The position numbers and the translations under genes are program-made. From Bacteroidales bacterium (GTDB lineage Bacteria; Bacteroidota; Bacteroidia; Bacteroidales; UBA932), in the NCBI GenBank assembly GCA_029098505.1, contig JAQXOE010000031.1:1-59087 (forward strand): DNA of 59,087 bases, written 5' to 3'. The notes beneath the pieces are model-generated. The model ran no database searches, was not told the DNA's origin, and saw only the letters and a list, made by a program, of their open reading frames with translations. Shown here in pieces: positions 8,575-17,725 of the stretch (position 1 is its first letter; every line of letters starts with the position of its first letter).

Positions 8575-9726
8575 CTATTTCTCCTTTTTATCAAGCAGCC
8601 TGTACACTTCCTTGGCAATGTCCAAAGCCGCGTCAGTTTTCGCCAGTTTCCCGGCGTTCTCCCCCAAACGTGTCAGTCTCTCCTCGTCGCGCACCAACTC
8701 GAGAGCGGTGCCCATCAACTTCTCGGAAGCCTCGGCGTCCTTGACCAGCAGGGCTGCATCCTTCCTTACCAGGGCCATTGCATTGTGGGTCTGGTGGTCT
8801 TCCGCAACATTTGGCGAAGGTACGAAGATTGCCGCTTTTCCGGCAGCGCAAAGCTCGGAAATCGAACTTGCCCCCGAGCGGGAAATCACGACATCAGCGA
8901 CGGCATAGGCCAAATCCATCCTCTTAATGAAATCAGAGTGATGAATGTCCGCCAGAGGAGCCTGTTCACGGGCCTTTTCCATAAATGCGTCAATCTCAGG
9001 CTTGTAGTATTTTCCGCATTGCCACAAAATCTGGACATCCTCTCCTCCTGCACAGCCTTCGCTTATCCATTTCTTCATTGCTTCGTTCAGGCAGCGGCTT
9101 CCAAGGCTTCCTCCGACTATCAGAATATGCTTCTTCATCGGGTCGAGACCATAGTAGGCATTGCCCTCGGCTATCATTTCCGGAGTGGCAGGGACTATCT
9201 CCTTTCGTATTGGATTGCCGGTGAAGACGATTTTCTCCGCAGGGAAGAATCTCTCCATTCCTTCATAGGCGACGCAGATGCTTCCTGCCTTCTTTGACAA
9301 TATCTTGTTCGTCAGTCCCGCGAAGCCGTTCTGCTCCTGAATGAGGGCAGGAATCTTCTTCGAGCAGGCCTTCCAGAGCAGGGGCGCGCTCGCATAGCCT
9401 CCAACACCTATGGCAATGTCAGGCTTGAAGCCATCTATCACCTTTCCTGCCTTTCTGAGGCTTTGAAGCACCTTGAAAGGGACCGTCAGGTCGTTGACGA
9501 TGTTCTTCAGGTTGAGCTGTCTCTGAATGCCCACAACCGGCAATCCCACAATCTCAAAACCTGCAGCAGGCACTTTTTCCATCTCCATCTTGCCTTCGGC
9601 CCCGACGAAGAGTATCTCCGTTTGAGGATTGAGCTCCTTGAGCTTGGAGGCAATCGAAACGGCTGGGAAGATATGACCTCCCGTGCCACCTCCGCTGATT
9701 ATTACTCTCAATGGTCTGTATTCCAT
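8575..9726 (-). CDS. murG: UDP-GlcNAc:lipid I N-acetylglucosaminyltransferase MurG
   Basis: Peripheral membrane GT28 enzyme that converts lipid I to lipid II on the cytoplasmic face. The N-terminal acceptor loop SGGGTGGHIFPA is at residues 11-22. The donor-binding half contains HILIVGGSLGSRCLNE and the conserved VISRSGASSISELCAAGKAAIFVPSP region that grips UDP-GlcNAc. Length 383, as expected. It lies 13 bp behind ftsW and 2 bp ahead of murC. Confidence 0.97.
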   Translation of the reverse strand: MEYRPLRVIISGGGTGGHIFPAVSIASKLKELNPQTEILFVGAEGKMEMEKVPAAGFEIVGLPVVGIQRQLNLKNIVNDLTVPFKVLQSLRKAGKVIDGFKPDIAIGVGGYASAPLLWKACSKKIPALIQEQNGFAGLTNKILSKKAGSICVAYEGMERFFPAEKIVFTGNPIRKEIVPATPEMIAEGNAYYGLDPMKKHILIVGGSLGSRCLNEAMKKWISEGCAGGEDVQILWQCGKYYKPEIDAFMEKAREQAPLADIHHSDFIKRMDLAYAVADVVISRSGASSISELCAAGKAAIFVPSPNVAEDHQTHNAMALVRKDAALLVKDAEASEKLMGTALELVRDEERLTRLGENAGKLAKTDAALDIAKEVYRLLDKKEK

Positions 9727-9739
9727 ATACTTACCTGCT

Positions 9740-11131
9740 TTATTCTTCTATCTCATCTTCATTGTCCGCACCGGACTCGAAATCGTCCAATGCGTCCAGC
9801 TCGCCTTGTACGCCTTCCCTGTGCATAGTCAGCGGCAGGGCCTTCCTGGTTTCTCCGGCTATCTTCTTTTCGGCATCCCGGCTGACGGAGAGCACGATAC
9901 CGAAAGCTATGCAGAACATAAGGAAGGACGAGGTTCCGTAACTGATCAGCGGCAGAGTCTGACCTGTAAGAGGTATGACGTCGGCATTGACCATCATATG
10001 CAGCATAGCCTGGCCGCTTATCATCAATACCAGTCCTGCAACCAAAATCTTGCCGTAACTGTCCTTGCAGTTTCTCACGATGACCGATCCTCTCGCAAGG
10101 AGGCTGATGTAGAGTATCAGCACCACTATTCCGCCGAAAAGTCCGTACTCCTCCACAATGAAACTGTACATATAATCCTCGTACATCACGGGTACTATGT
10201 ACCTCTGGGTACTCTGTCCAGGACCCTTGCCGAAAATACCACCCTGCTTTATGGCAATCTTCGCGCTGTACGGCTGTCTGATCTTGTCGAGGGCAGTCTG
10301 CCACTCTATGGAGTTCGGCTTTGCTTCATTCACTACCTGCTCCCAGTTTTCACCGCCCTGAAGTCTGCTGACCCAGGTATTGAAGCGGGTATTCTCCAAC
10401 AGGCTTCCGTCCATCGACTTGTTGATAAGTACCAATGCGGTGACGATTCCAACGAGGGCAAAGCCTGGGAGTATAAGTTCCTTGATGCTCAGACCACCGA
10501 TGAGAACTGTCGCAAACATTATCAATCCAATGAATACTGCACTCGAACCGCTGCCCATTGCAATCAGCAGCACTATACTGAGCATAGGGAGGTAGATGTA
10601 TATGGCTTTCTGGGCGAATTCCCTTTTCAGCCAATTGAGATGCTTCAGTTTGCTGAGTCTCTTGGCCAGGAAGAAACCTCCCTTCTTGAATTCATCCACA
10701 GCCCAGGCCAGATACATCACCATCGCCACCTTTACTATCTCGTAAACGTGTATCTGAAGTCCTCCGACGCTTATGGTTCGCCAGGCCCCGTTGATGGCGC
10801 TGGCCCTTACGGGTCCTATCCTGAGGTGGAATACCAGGAATAGAAGCAGTATGATGGAGCCGGCATAGCAGAACTGGGAGATTATGCGGTATGCCTTGGT
10901 ATTGAAGCAGTTATAGCAGATGAGCAGGGCGACAATACCCATACCTATGGTCTTCATCAGATCCAGAACCATATCTATGCGGGTCTTGCTTCCGTTGAGC
11001 ACTTCTTTTTCCAGGGATGTGGACGAAAAGATGCAGACCCCCGATATGAGTATGAGGGTCAGCGTGATTATCCAGATGACTTTGTCACCTTTCAAACCGT
11101 CAAAGAAGTTCCATATCCTGCTCTTGGCCAT
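9740..11131 (-). CDS. ftsW: Septal peptidoglycan polymerase FtsW (SEDS family)
   Basis: Multi-spanning SEDS glycosyltransferase that polymerises lipid II during septation with its partner PBP, here the ftsI gene upstream. About ten hydrophobic helices are visible. Signature blocks include the large extracytoplasmic loop with GPGQSTQRYIVPVMYEDYMYSFIVEE and the C-terminal PLTGQTLPLISYGTSSFLM, which corresponds to the family P-[LI]-[TS]-G-x-x-L-P-x-[IL]-S-x-G motif. A charged cytoplasmic tail (about 425-463) rich in Glu and Asp follows. Its position between murD and murG favours FtsW over RodA. Confidence 0.96.
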   Translation of the reverse strand: MAKSRIWNFFDGLKGDKVIWIITLTLILISGVCIFSSTSLEKEVLNGSKTRIDMVLDLMKTIGMGIVALLICYNCFNTKAYRIISQFCYAGSIILLLFLVFHLRIGPVRASAINGAWRTISVGGLQIHVYEIVKVAMVMYLAWAVDEFKKGGFFLAKRLSKLKHLNWLKREFAQKAIYIYLPMLSIVLLIAMGSGSSAVFIGLIMFATVLIGGLSIKELILPGFALVGIVTALVLINKSMDGSLLENTRFNTWVSRLQGGENWEQVVNEAKPNSIEWQTALDKIRQPYSAKIAIKQGGIFGKGPGQSTQRYIVPVMYEDYMYSFIVEEYGLFGGIVVLILYISLLARGSVIVRNCKDSYGKILVAGLVLMISGQAMLHMMVNADVIPLTGQTLPLISYGTSSFLMFCIAFGIVLSVSRDAEKKIAGETRKALPLTMHREGVQGELDALDDFESGADNEDEIEE

Positions 11132-11145
11132 TGCTTTTCAGTATC

Positions 11146-12486
11146 CTAAAGGTTTCTCACGGCGTGCTTGAACTGCTCGCCTCTGTCTTCATAACAGGTG
11201 AAGAGGTCGAAGCTGGCGCAGCAAGGGCTCAGGAGCACCACGTCTCCCGGGCTGGCGAAACGGCTTGCAGCCTTGACTGCATCCTCTGCAGAATGAGTGT
11301 CCACAATGTTCTCAGAGCCAATCATTTCCTCGAAAGCTGCGTGGATTTTGGTGTTGTCAAGGCCGAGGCATACTATAGCCTTTACCTTGGTCCTGACGAG
11401 TTCATTGAGTACTGAGTAATCATTGCCCTTGTCCTTGCCGCCGACTATCCAAACGACAGGCTTGGTCTGGCATTCGAGAGCGTACCAGGCTGAATCCACA
11501 TTGGTGGCCTTGGAGTCATTGATGTAGAGCACGTCCTTGATGCTCAACACCGGCTCGAGCCTGTGCTCGATAGGTTCGAAGCTGGCGAGGCTCTTGCGTA
11601 TGGTCTCGTCATCGATATCCACCGCCTTGGCTGCAAGGGCTGCGGCCATTGAGTTATATACATTGTGCTTTCCTCCGAGAGCGAGTTCCTTGAGATAGAT
11701 TTCGCTTTCAGATTCTTCATATTTCACGATAATCCTGTCGTCCTCGATATAGGCTCCCTGCTCGACTTTGCTCTCCTGGGTGAACGGAAGCATCTTGGCC
11801 TGCAGTATGATTTTGCTGAGGTGGTCAATGGTGATGGCATCGTCCGAGTCGAAGATGAAGCAGTCTTCTGGACGCAGATTCCTGGTGATGCGGAACTTGG
11901 CCTTCACATATTCCTCCATATTGTAGTTGTATCTGTCAAGGTGGTCGGGAGTGATATTGGTGATAATTGCGATGTCCGGGCGGAAATCGTAGGCATTGTC
12001 AAGCTGGAAACTGCTGATTTCCAGTACGTAATAGTCGAATTTCTCCGTCGCTACCTGATAGGCGTAGCTCTTGCCGATATTTCCTCCGAGGCCGACGTTG
12101 AGGCCGGCATTCTGGAGCAGATAGTATATCAGCGAGGTGGTTGTGGTCTTTCCGTTCGAACCTGTGATGCAGATTTTCTTTGCAGAATCGTATCTGCCTG
12201 CGAATTCAATTTCGGAGATTACAGGTGTACCCTGGGTCATCAGCTTCTGCACCATAGGCGCAGCATTCGGGATGCCCGGACTCTTTACAACCTCATCTGC
12301 ATTGAGTATGAGGGCCTCGCTGTGTTGTCCTTCCTCGAAAGGAATGTCCCACTGCTTCAGCATATCGATGTAATGGTCTGCAATCTTCCCCTTGTCTGAA
12401 AGGAAGACATCATAACCTTTTACCTTGGCGAGAACGGCTGCTCCGACTCCGCTCTCAGCTCCACCCAGTACTACTAATCTTGACAT
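11146..12486 (-). CDS. murD: UDP-N-acetylmuramoyl-L-alanine--D-glutamate ligase
   Basis: Third cytoplasmic peptidoglycan precursor ligase, adding D-Glu. The N-terminal substrate domain begins RLVVLGGAESGVGAAVLA, the P-loop is ITGSNGKTTTT (about 107-117), and the C-terminal domain contains NDSKATNVDSAWYAL and VWIVGGKDKGNDYS, both MurD hallmarks. Length 446. Gaps of 36 bp to mraY and 14 bp to ftsW are consistent with one operon. Confidence 0.97.
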   Translation of the reverse strand: MSRLVVLGGAESGVGAAVLAKVKGYDVFLSDKGKIADHYIDMLKQWDIPFEEGQHSEALILNADEVVKSPGIPNAAPMVQKLMTQGTPVISEIEFAGRYDSAKKICITGSNGKTTTTSLIYYLLQNAGLNVGLGGNIGKSYAYQVATEKFDYYVLEISSFQLDNAYDFRPDIAIITNITPDHLDRYNYNMEEYVKAKFRITRNLRPEDCFIFDSDDAITIDHLSKIILQAKMLPFTQESKVEQGAYIEDDRIIVKYEESESEIYLKELALGGKHNVYNSMAAALAAKAVDIDDETIRKSLASFEPIEHRLEPVLSIKDVLYINDSKATNVDSAWYALECQTKPVVWIVGGKDKGNDYSVLNELVRTKVKAIVCLGLDNTKIHAAFEEMIGSENIVDTHSAEDAVKAASRFASPGDVVLLSPCCASFDLFTCYEDRGEQFKHAVRNL

Positions 12487-12522
12487 ATATCGTGTTTTCT
12501 ATTCTGTTCTTTATATCTCAGG

Positions 12523-13821
12523 CTATCTGATCTTCAGCAGTGCCAATGTGGCTACCGCCAGTATTAATCCTACTATCCAGAACCTTGTAACTATCTTGGC
12601 TTCAGGGATTTCCCTGGCTGGGGTCCGTATAACTGCATCTATGTTAACCTTCTGGAAGTGATGGTGCAAAGGTGCCATTCTGAATACCCTGCGTCCCTGT
12701 CCGTACTTCCCCTTGGTGTATTTGAAATAGAATCTCTGAATGATGACGGACAGGCTCTCAACCAGGAAGATGCCGCAAAGTATAGGAAGAAGCAGTTCCT
12801 TTCTGATGAGTATGGCGCTGACTCCGATGATGCCGCCTATGGTCAGGCTGCCCGTATCGCCCATAAATACCTGGGCCGGATATGAGTTGTACCAGAGGAA
12901 GCCGATAAGTGAGCCCACAAAGGCTGCCATAAATATGGCGATTTCTCCGCTTCCCGGGATGTACATAATGTTCAAATATTCAGAATTCAAGGCATTGCCG
13001 CCTAACCAGGCCAGTATGCCTATGACTACTCCCACTATGGCCGAAGTGCCTGCGGACAGGCCGTCGAGTCCGTCCGTGAGATTGGTTCCGTTAGAGCAGG
13101 CCGTGATAACTACGACTATCATCAGCACATAGACAGCCCATTTGCAGTACCAGCCCCACTTACCCTTGAAAGGGGAGAAACACTTGTAGTCAAATTCGTG
13201 GTCCTTGACGAAAGGAATGGTGGTTTTTGTACTCTTGACCACATATTCGCTGTGATGGCCGTTGGTCACGAGCCTCTCCGAATTCACGTTGAGGTCCTTC
13301 TTGCTTTCGGTTACGATGGAACTGTCATTAATCGTCTCAATGTCTTCGCGAACGACGATTTTGTCGCTGAAGCATACTGTAAGTCCGATGATGAAACCCA
13401 AACCTATCTGGAGGAAGAGCTTGCTGTGCTCGCTCATACCCTCCTTGTTGTGCTTGAAGACCTTGATATAATCATCCGTAAAGCCTATTGCCCCGCACCA
13501 AAGTGTGGTAAGCAGCAACAACTGGGTGTATATATTGGTCAGGTCGCAAACGAGCAGGGCGGTGATTAGCAGGGATAGAATGATGAACACTCCACCCATA
13601 GTGGGGGTTCCGGTTTTTTTCATCTGCCCCTCAAGTCCGAGATTCCTGATCTCTTCACCTATCTGTTTCTTCTGCAGCCAGCGTATGATGCGCCCGCCTG
13701 CCAGAAAAGATATGAGCATACTGATTACGCTTGCCAGCATTGCTCTGAATGACAGGTAGTTAAAGAGTCCTATTCCAGGTATGTCACAGTCCTTGAGGGC
13801 TTGTGCGATATGGTACAGCAT
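12523..13821 (-). CDS. mraY: Phospho-N-acetylmuramoyl-pentapeptide transferase MraY
   Basis: Integral membrane enzyme transferring phospho-MurNAc-pentapeptide to undecaprenyl phosphate to form lipid I. Catalytic blocks are visible: TPTMGG near residue 73, GFTDDYIKVFKHN with the Asp-Asp pair (about 113-125), NGTNLTDGLDGLSAG, and MAPLHHHFQ near the C-terminus. At 432 residues it is longer than the 360-residue enterobacterial enzyme because of a soluble insert at about 150-225 between membrane helices, a lineage feature of Bacteroidetes MraY. murF, which often neighbours it, is absent here. Confidence 0.97.
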   Translation of the reverse strand: MLYHIAQALKDCDIPGIGLFNYLSFRAMLASVISMLISFLAGGRIIRWLQKKQIGEEIRNLGLEGQMKKTGTPTMGGVFIILSLLITALLVCDLTNIYTQLLLLTTLWCGAIGFTDDYIKVFKHNKEGMSEHSKLFLQIGLGFIIGLTVCFSDKIVVREDIETINDSSIVTESKKDLNVNSERLVTNGHHSEYVVKSTKTTIPFVKDHEFDYKCFSPFKGKWGWYCKWAVYVLMIVVVITACSNGTNLTDGLDGLSAGTSAIVGVVIGILAWLGGNALNSEYLNIMYIPGSGEIAIFMAAFVGSLIGFLWYNSYPAQVFMGDTGSLTIGGIIGVSAILIRKELLLPILCGIFLVESLSVIIQRFYFKYTKGKYGQGRRVFRMAPLHHHFQKVNIDAVIRTPAREIPEAKIVTRFWIVGLILAVATLALLKIR

Positions 13822-13836
13822 CTAAGGTTCAAGTTT

Positions 13837-15240
13837 TTAGTTCATTGATTCGAATATCTCCGTGACGATTTCCTTCTCATCGAAATGTCTCTTTTCCTTA
13901 CCGATAATCTGGTAGGTCTCGTGACCCTTGCCTGCGAGAAGCACGGTCGCGCCGTCCGGAGCAGTCATTATTGCCGCACGTATGGCTTCTTTCCTGTCAG
14001 CGATGAAGATGGCCTTCGCGAGGCCTTCAGGGCTGAATCCTGTGCGTATATCCGCGAGTATGTCTTCGGTATTTTCTGTGCGGCTGTTGTCCGAGGTTAC
14101 GAAGATTCTGTCAGAGTAATCCTCTGCTACTTTGGCCATTTCAGGTCTCTTTGTCCTGTCTCTGTCGCCACCGCAGCCGAAGAGGCAGATGAGCTGCTTC
14201 TCGGGAGCGATTTCGCGCAGGGTTTTGAGCACATTTATCATTGCGTCAGGAGTGTGGGCGTAGTCGATGATGGCCGAGATTCCGCGCGGACCGCGAAGGT
14301 TCTCCAGTCGTCCCGGTGCCGATTCAAGCTTGCTCAGTGCGAGCAATGCCTCTTCGCGGCCGGCCCCGACAGCGATGGCAGCGCAATAGATGGCGAGCAG
14401 GTTGTACGCATTGTGCTGGCCGATGAGCCTCGTCCAGACCTCCGTGCCGTCGATTTTCAGCATCATACCCTCGAAGCTTTCCTCCATTATGCGGCAAGTG
14501 TGGTCGGCAATGCCTCTGCAGGAATAAGTCACGACCTTGGCAGCCGTATTCTGCACCATCACGCTTCCGTTCCTGTCATCTATGTTTGTAATGGCAATGG
14601 CGTCAGCGGGCAGATTGTCGAAGAAGAGCTTCTTGCACCTGAGGTACTCCGCGAAGCTTCCGTGGTAGTCGAGATGATCGTGGGTGAGGTTCGAGAATAT
14701 GCCGCAGGCGAATTTCAGGCCCGAAACCCTCTCCTGCTCCACGCCTATGGAGCTCACTTCCATAAAGCAATACTCGCAGCCCGCCTCCACCATCTCGCTC
14801 ATCAGCGAGTTGATGGTGATAGGATCGGCGGTCGTATTCGCAGTTTCGCTGCACTTCCTGCCCACATAATTGGCAATGGTCGAGAGCAATCCGCAATTGT
14901 ACCCCAGCCCCATAAAGAGACGGTAGAGGAGGGTCACGGTGGTCGTCTTGCCATTGGTGCCGGTGATTCCCACCAGCTTCAACTTCTCGGACGGATGTCC
15001 GTAAAAGTTTGCTGCACAGAGGGCAAGGGCTTTCCTGTCCGCTGAGACAACGGCGGCAGCACCTGCCTCCAGGGCTGCATCGATGAAATCGTGCCCGTCA
15101 ATGCTGCATCCCTTGACGGCAATGAAGAGTGACCCCGGGGCCGCCTTTCTTGAATCGCTGCAAATCGCGCTGATTTCGGTTCCCGGCTCTCCAACGGAGA
15201 TGCTCGCTCCCGTTCCTTTGATGATATCTTCGAGTCTCAT
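13837..15240 (-). CDS. murE: UDP-N-acetylmuramoyl-tripeptide synthetase MurE, probably meso-diaminopimelate-adding
   Basis: Adds the third stem-peptide residue. The P-loop GITGTNGKTTT is at about 91-101; MEVSSIGVEQ and the C-terminal-domain blocks IIDYAHTPDAMINVL and LFGCGGDRDRTKRPEMA are characteristic. Diaminopimelate-type enzymes have a DNPR motif reading the third amino acid. Here the site is TSDNSRTENTEDI, keeping the key Arg with Pro changed to Ser, so meso-diaminopimelate is the inferred substrate. The start shares one base with the ftsI stop. Length 467. Confidence 0.96.
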   Translation of the reverse strand: MRLEDIIKGTGASISVGEPGTEISAICSDSRKAAPGSLFIAVKGCSIDGHDFIDAALEAGAAAVVSADRKALALCAANFYGHPSEKLKLVGITGTNGKTTTVTLLYRLFMGLGYNCGLLSTIANYVGRKCSETANTTADPITINSLMSEMVEAGCEYCFMEVSSIGVEQERVSGLKFACGIFSNLTHDHLDYHGSFAEYLRCKKLFFDNLPADAIAITNIDDRNGSVMVQNTAAKVVTYSCRGIADHTCRIMEESFEGMMLKIDGTEVWTRLIGQHNAYNLLAIYCAAIAVGAGREEALLALSKLESAPGRLENLRGPRGISAIIDYAHTPDAMINVLKTLREIAPEKQLICLFGCGGDRDRTKRPEMAKVAEDYSDRIFVTSDNSRTENTEDILADIRTGFSPEGLAKAIFIADRKEAIRAAIMTAPDGATVLLAGKGHETYQIIGKEKRHFDEKEIVTEIFESMN

Positions 15241-17351
15241 TATTTCAATGTAATCTTAATAGTACTTCCTTTCTTTACTTTTGTTCCGGCTTTGGGACTC
15301 TGGCCTGCCACGTGTCCCACTCCGGAGTATTCACACTCTAGGCCTGCATCTTCAAGGAGATAGAGAACATCATTCAGCCCCAGGCCCTTGAGTTCAGGCA
15401 AGACGCAGTTATCATCCTTGCACTCGATTTCGGGCAATTTGAAATCAACTGCTGCGAGTTTTCCGTTCGCCTGCAGCTCTTCTCTCCATTCCGGTTCGAT
15501 GGCCCAAATTCCATCCACTATATCCCTTGCCGCCAATGCCGGGAGTGTGCCTCCATAGAAGCTCTCCGAGTCCAGAATCGAGTAAACCACCACGATAAGG
15601 GAATACTTTGGCTGGTCTGCAGGGAAGAAGCCTACGAAAGTGGCCTGATTCTTCTTTCTGCCCCTCTCGTCCTGATATCTGCCGGCGTGGGTAGGGGAGT
15701 CGGAGGCATCGAGGACGATGCGGGCGGTTCCCGTCTTTCCTGCCACTATTGTTTTAGTGTTCTTCAATCGTTTTGCTGTACCCTCTCCAACAACGGCCTT
15801 AAGACCACGGGTTATGGTATCGGCTGTAGCCTTTTTGCATATCGATGCATTCAATATGCTCGGTCCGAGCTTTTCGGTGACCATTCCGTCCTTCTCAATT
15901 GATTCCACCAGGTAAGGTTTCATCATTTTTCCCCCGTTGGCAATGGCATTGTAGAAGGTGAGGATGTGCAGCGGGGTCTCAGCGACCGAGTAGCCATAGG
16001 CGGTGGTGCCGAGGCTCTTTACGCTCCAGCCGGCAGTCTTGGGATTAGGCAGCACAGGTGTCGCCATTCCGTCCAGGTCGAAGTCGAAGGCTTCACCGAG
16101 CTTGTACATATAGAGCTTGTCGATGAAGTTCTGAGGCTTGTCTGCATAATTGTGTATTGCCAAATATGCAAATACATAGTTCGACGACATCTTCAATCCG
16201 TCGAGTACGCTGATTTCCTTCGTGTTATGCTCCCTCTCCCAATCGCTGATGTGGGCATCGTGAGGCAAGCCTGCTATATCTCCGTGATTGGTCGGTATCT
16301 TCTCGTCAAGGGATTTCAGATAGCCGTCCTCTATTGCAGTCATTATGGTTGTGGCCTTGAACACCGAGCCAGGCTCTCCTGCGCGGCCTATCGCGTAGTT
16401 CATGGATTCCTCCATATTGCCGCTTTCGGGATTGCGCTTCAGATTGACCATTGCCCTTATGGCTCCGGTCTTGACCTCCATTACGATGGCGCATCCTCCT
16501 TCGATTTTCCGGTTCGTATCTATCTGAGCTCTCAGGGATTTGTCTGCAAGGTCCTGGAAATCAACATCCAGCGTGGTTCTGATATCCTCTCCGTCAACGG
16601 CTTTTACTGAAAGGCTGTCGTAGCTCTTAACCTTGTTCCTGCCGTCGGTGGTCTTCATATACTGATAACCGAGCTGGCCGTGGAGGCGGTGGTTGTATTT
16701 GCCCTCGAGACCTATGTAGTTGTTTGAGCTCGCGTCGGTATTGTCCCGGACGAAGCCTATGGTGCGTCTCGCGAGGCTGCCGTATGGATATTGCCTTACA
16801 TCCTTCTGGGTCACGATCAGACCTCCCCTGTACTGGCCCTGGTTGAAGAGTGGCAGGGCTTTGATTTCCTGGAGGGTTTCATAGCTGACAGGCTGTCCTA
16901 TAGCGCGATAGCGTTTGCCGGCTTCTCGGTCCTTGCGTATCATCTCGTAGTATTCTCCGGCACTCTTTTCCGGAAATATTCGGGCAAGTCCTTCTGAGAG
17001 AGCCCTGGCTTCCTGCATCCAGGCTTTCTCCTTCTCCATCCCTTTTTCCTTGTCCGCTGCGAAAACGTCCTTCATCACACTTGGGTCCATTGCAATGGTG
17101 TAGGTGGTGAAGGAGATGGCGAGTGCGCGTCCATCCCTGGCGAGTATGGCTCCGCGCTCGGGGTTGGTGATGGATTTGGTTACCGCCGGCGTCAATACCT
17201 TGGTGAGAGTGGGGTCAGGTTTAAAAAACCACTGGGTATAGATGAGCTTGCCTACCACGGCCAAGGCCCCGATAAGCGCAAGGATATAGAAGACGTACAG
17301 AATCTTGCCTATTCTGTCCCTGCTTCCTTTATTCTCTTCTTTCCCGCTCAT
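15240..17351 (-). CDS. ftsI: Septal class B penicillin-binding protein with PASTA domain
   Basis: Monofunctional transpeptidase cross-linking septal peptidoglycan together with FtsW. After a short cytoplasmic tail and one transmembrane helix (about 15-40) come the PBP dimerisation domain and the transpeptidase domain. The catalytic motifs are SVFK (about 329-332), SSN (about 389-391) and KTG (about 539-541). The last 60 or so residues form a single PASTA domain (GLGLNDVLYLLEDAGLECEY, then SPKAGTKVKKGS). The ATG at 17351 is preferred over an in-frame TTG two codons upstream. It follows the ftsL-like gene by 20 bp. Confidence 0.96.
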   Translation of the reverse strand: MSGKEENKGSRDRIGKILYVFYILALIGALAVVGKLIYTQWFFKPDPTLTKVLTPAVTKSITNPERGAILARDGRALAISFTTYTIAMDPSVMKDVFAADKEKGMEKEKAWMQEARALSEGLARIFPEKSAGEYYEMIRKDREAGKRYRAIGQPVSYETLQEIKALPLFNQGQYRGGLIVTQKDVRQYPYGSLARRTIGFVRDNTDASSNNYIGLEGKYNHRLHGQLGYQYMKTTDGRNKVKSYDSLSVKAVDGEDIRTTLDVDFQDLADKSLRAQIDTNRKIEGGCAIVMEVKTGAIRAMVNLKRNPESGNMEESMNYAIGRAGEPGSVFKATTIMTAIEDGYLKSLDEKIPTNHGDIAGLPHDAHISDWEREHNTKEISVLDGLKMSSNYVFAYLAIHNYADKPQNFIDKLYMYKLGEAFDFDLDGMATPVLPNPKTAGWSVKSLGTTAYGYSVAETPLHILTFYNAIANGGKMMKPYLVESIEKDGMVTEKLGPSILNASICKKATADTITRGLKAVVGEGTAKRLKNTKTIVAGKTGTARIVLDASDSPTHAGRYQDERGRKKNQATFVGFFPADQPKYSLIVVVYSILDSESFYGGTLPALAARDIVDGIWAIEPEWREELQANGKLAAVDFKLPEIECKDDNCVLPELKGLGLNDVLYLLEDAGLECEYSGVGHVAGQSPKAGTKVKKGSTIKITLK

Positions 17352-17371
17352 TTCCAATTCTTTATACCCGC

Positions 17372-17725
17372 TTACTTTTTCAGAACCGTTGCAGGCACTT
17401 CCGGTTCCGTCACCTTCGAGCCGCTTTTTTGGAGCATCTCGTCGATGGTAATTCTCCTGTTCAGGGTCCGGAGCTCAAATTCCATATTGGAATGCTTGAT
17501 TTCCAGTTCCTTGAGCACTTTCTTGTTGCTCTCGATACGGCTCAGGGTCGAATCTACCCTGAGACTGTACCAAATCAGCATCGCGAACAGAAAGAAAACA
17601 TAGACGATGTGGATGAAGTATCTTCCGATGTTAAGCCTCAGAAGGAACTGACCCTTGAGTATGGCCAGAAAGCAGTCCTTCAGCAGCCTGCCCACATCCT
17701 GAATTTTCCATTTCATCTCCTTCAT
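17372..17725 (-). CDS. FtsL-like cell division protein
   Basis: A 117-residue bitopic protein with a basic N-terminal tail, one transmembrane helix (about 35-55, around HIVYVFFLFAMLIWYSL), and a short coiled-coil-prone extracytoplasmic part (around LSRIESNKKVLKELEIKH). This is the layout of FtsL/FtsB divisome subunits, and it sits exactly where ftsL belongs, between rsmH and ftsI. Sequence alone would not identify it; position and topology do. The ATG at 17725 shares one base with the rsmH stop and has a GGGGAGG sequence upstream, stronger than most starts here. Confidence 0.85.
   Translation of the reverse strand: MKEMKWKIQDVGRLLKDCFLAILKGQFLLRLNIGRYFIHIVYVFFLFAMLIWYSLRVDSTLSRIESNKKVLKELEIKHSNMEFELRTLNRRITIDEMLQKSGSKVTEPEVPATVLKK

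Noticed and set aside
9683..10843. Long open frame of 386 codons on the plus strand over ftsW and murG
   Set aside because: It is the complement of ftsW, whose SEDS motifs are clear. The antisense translation has no domain, signal or start context.
13885..15045. Long open frame of 386 codons on the plus strand over murE
   Set aside because: Shadow of murE, which has all Mur-ligase motifs; biased codon use in murE leaves the opposite strand open.
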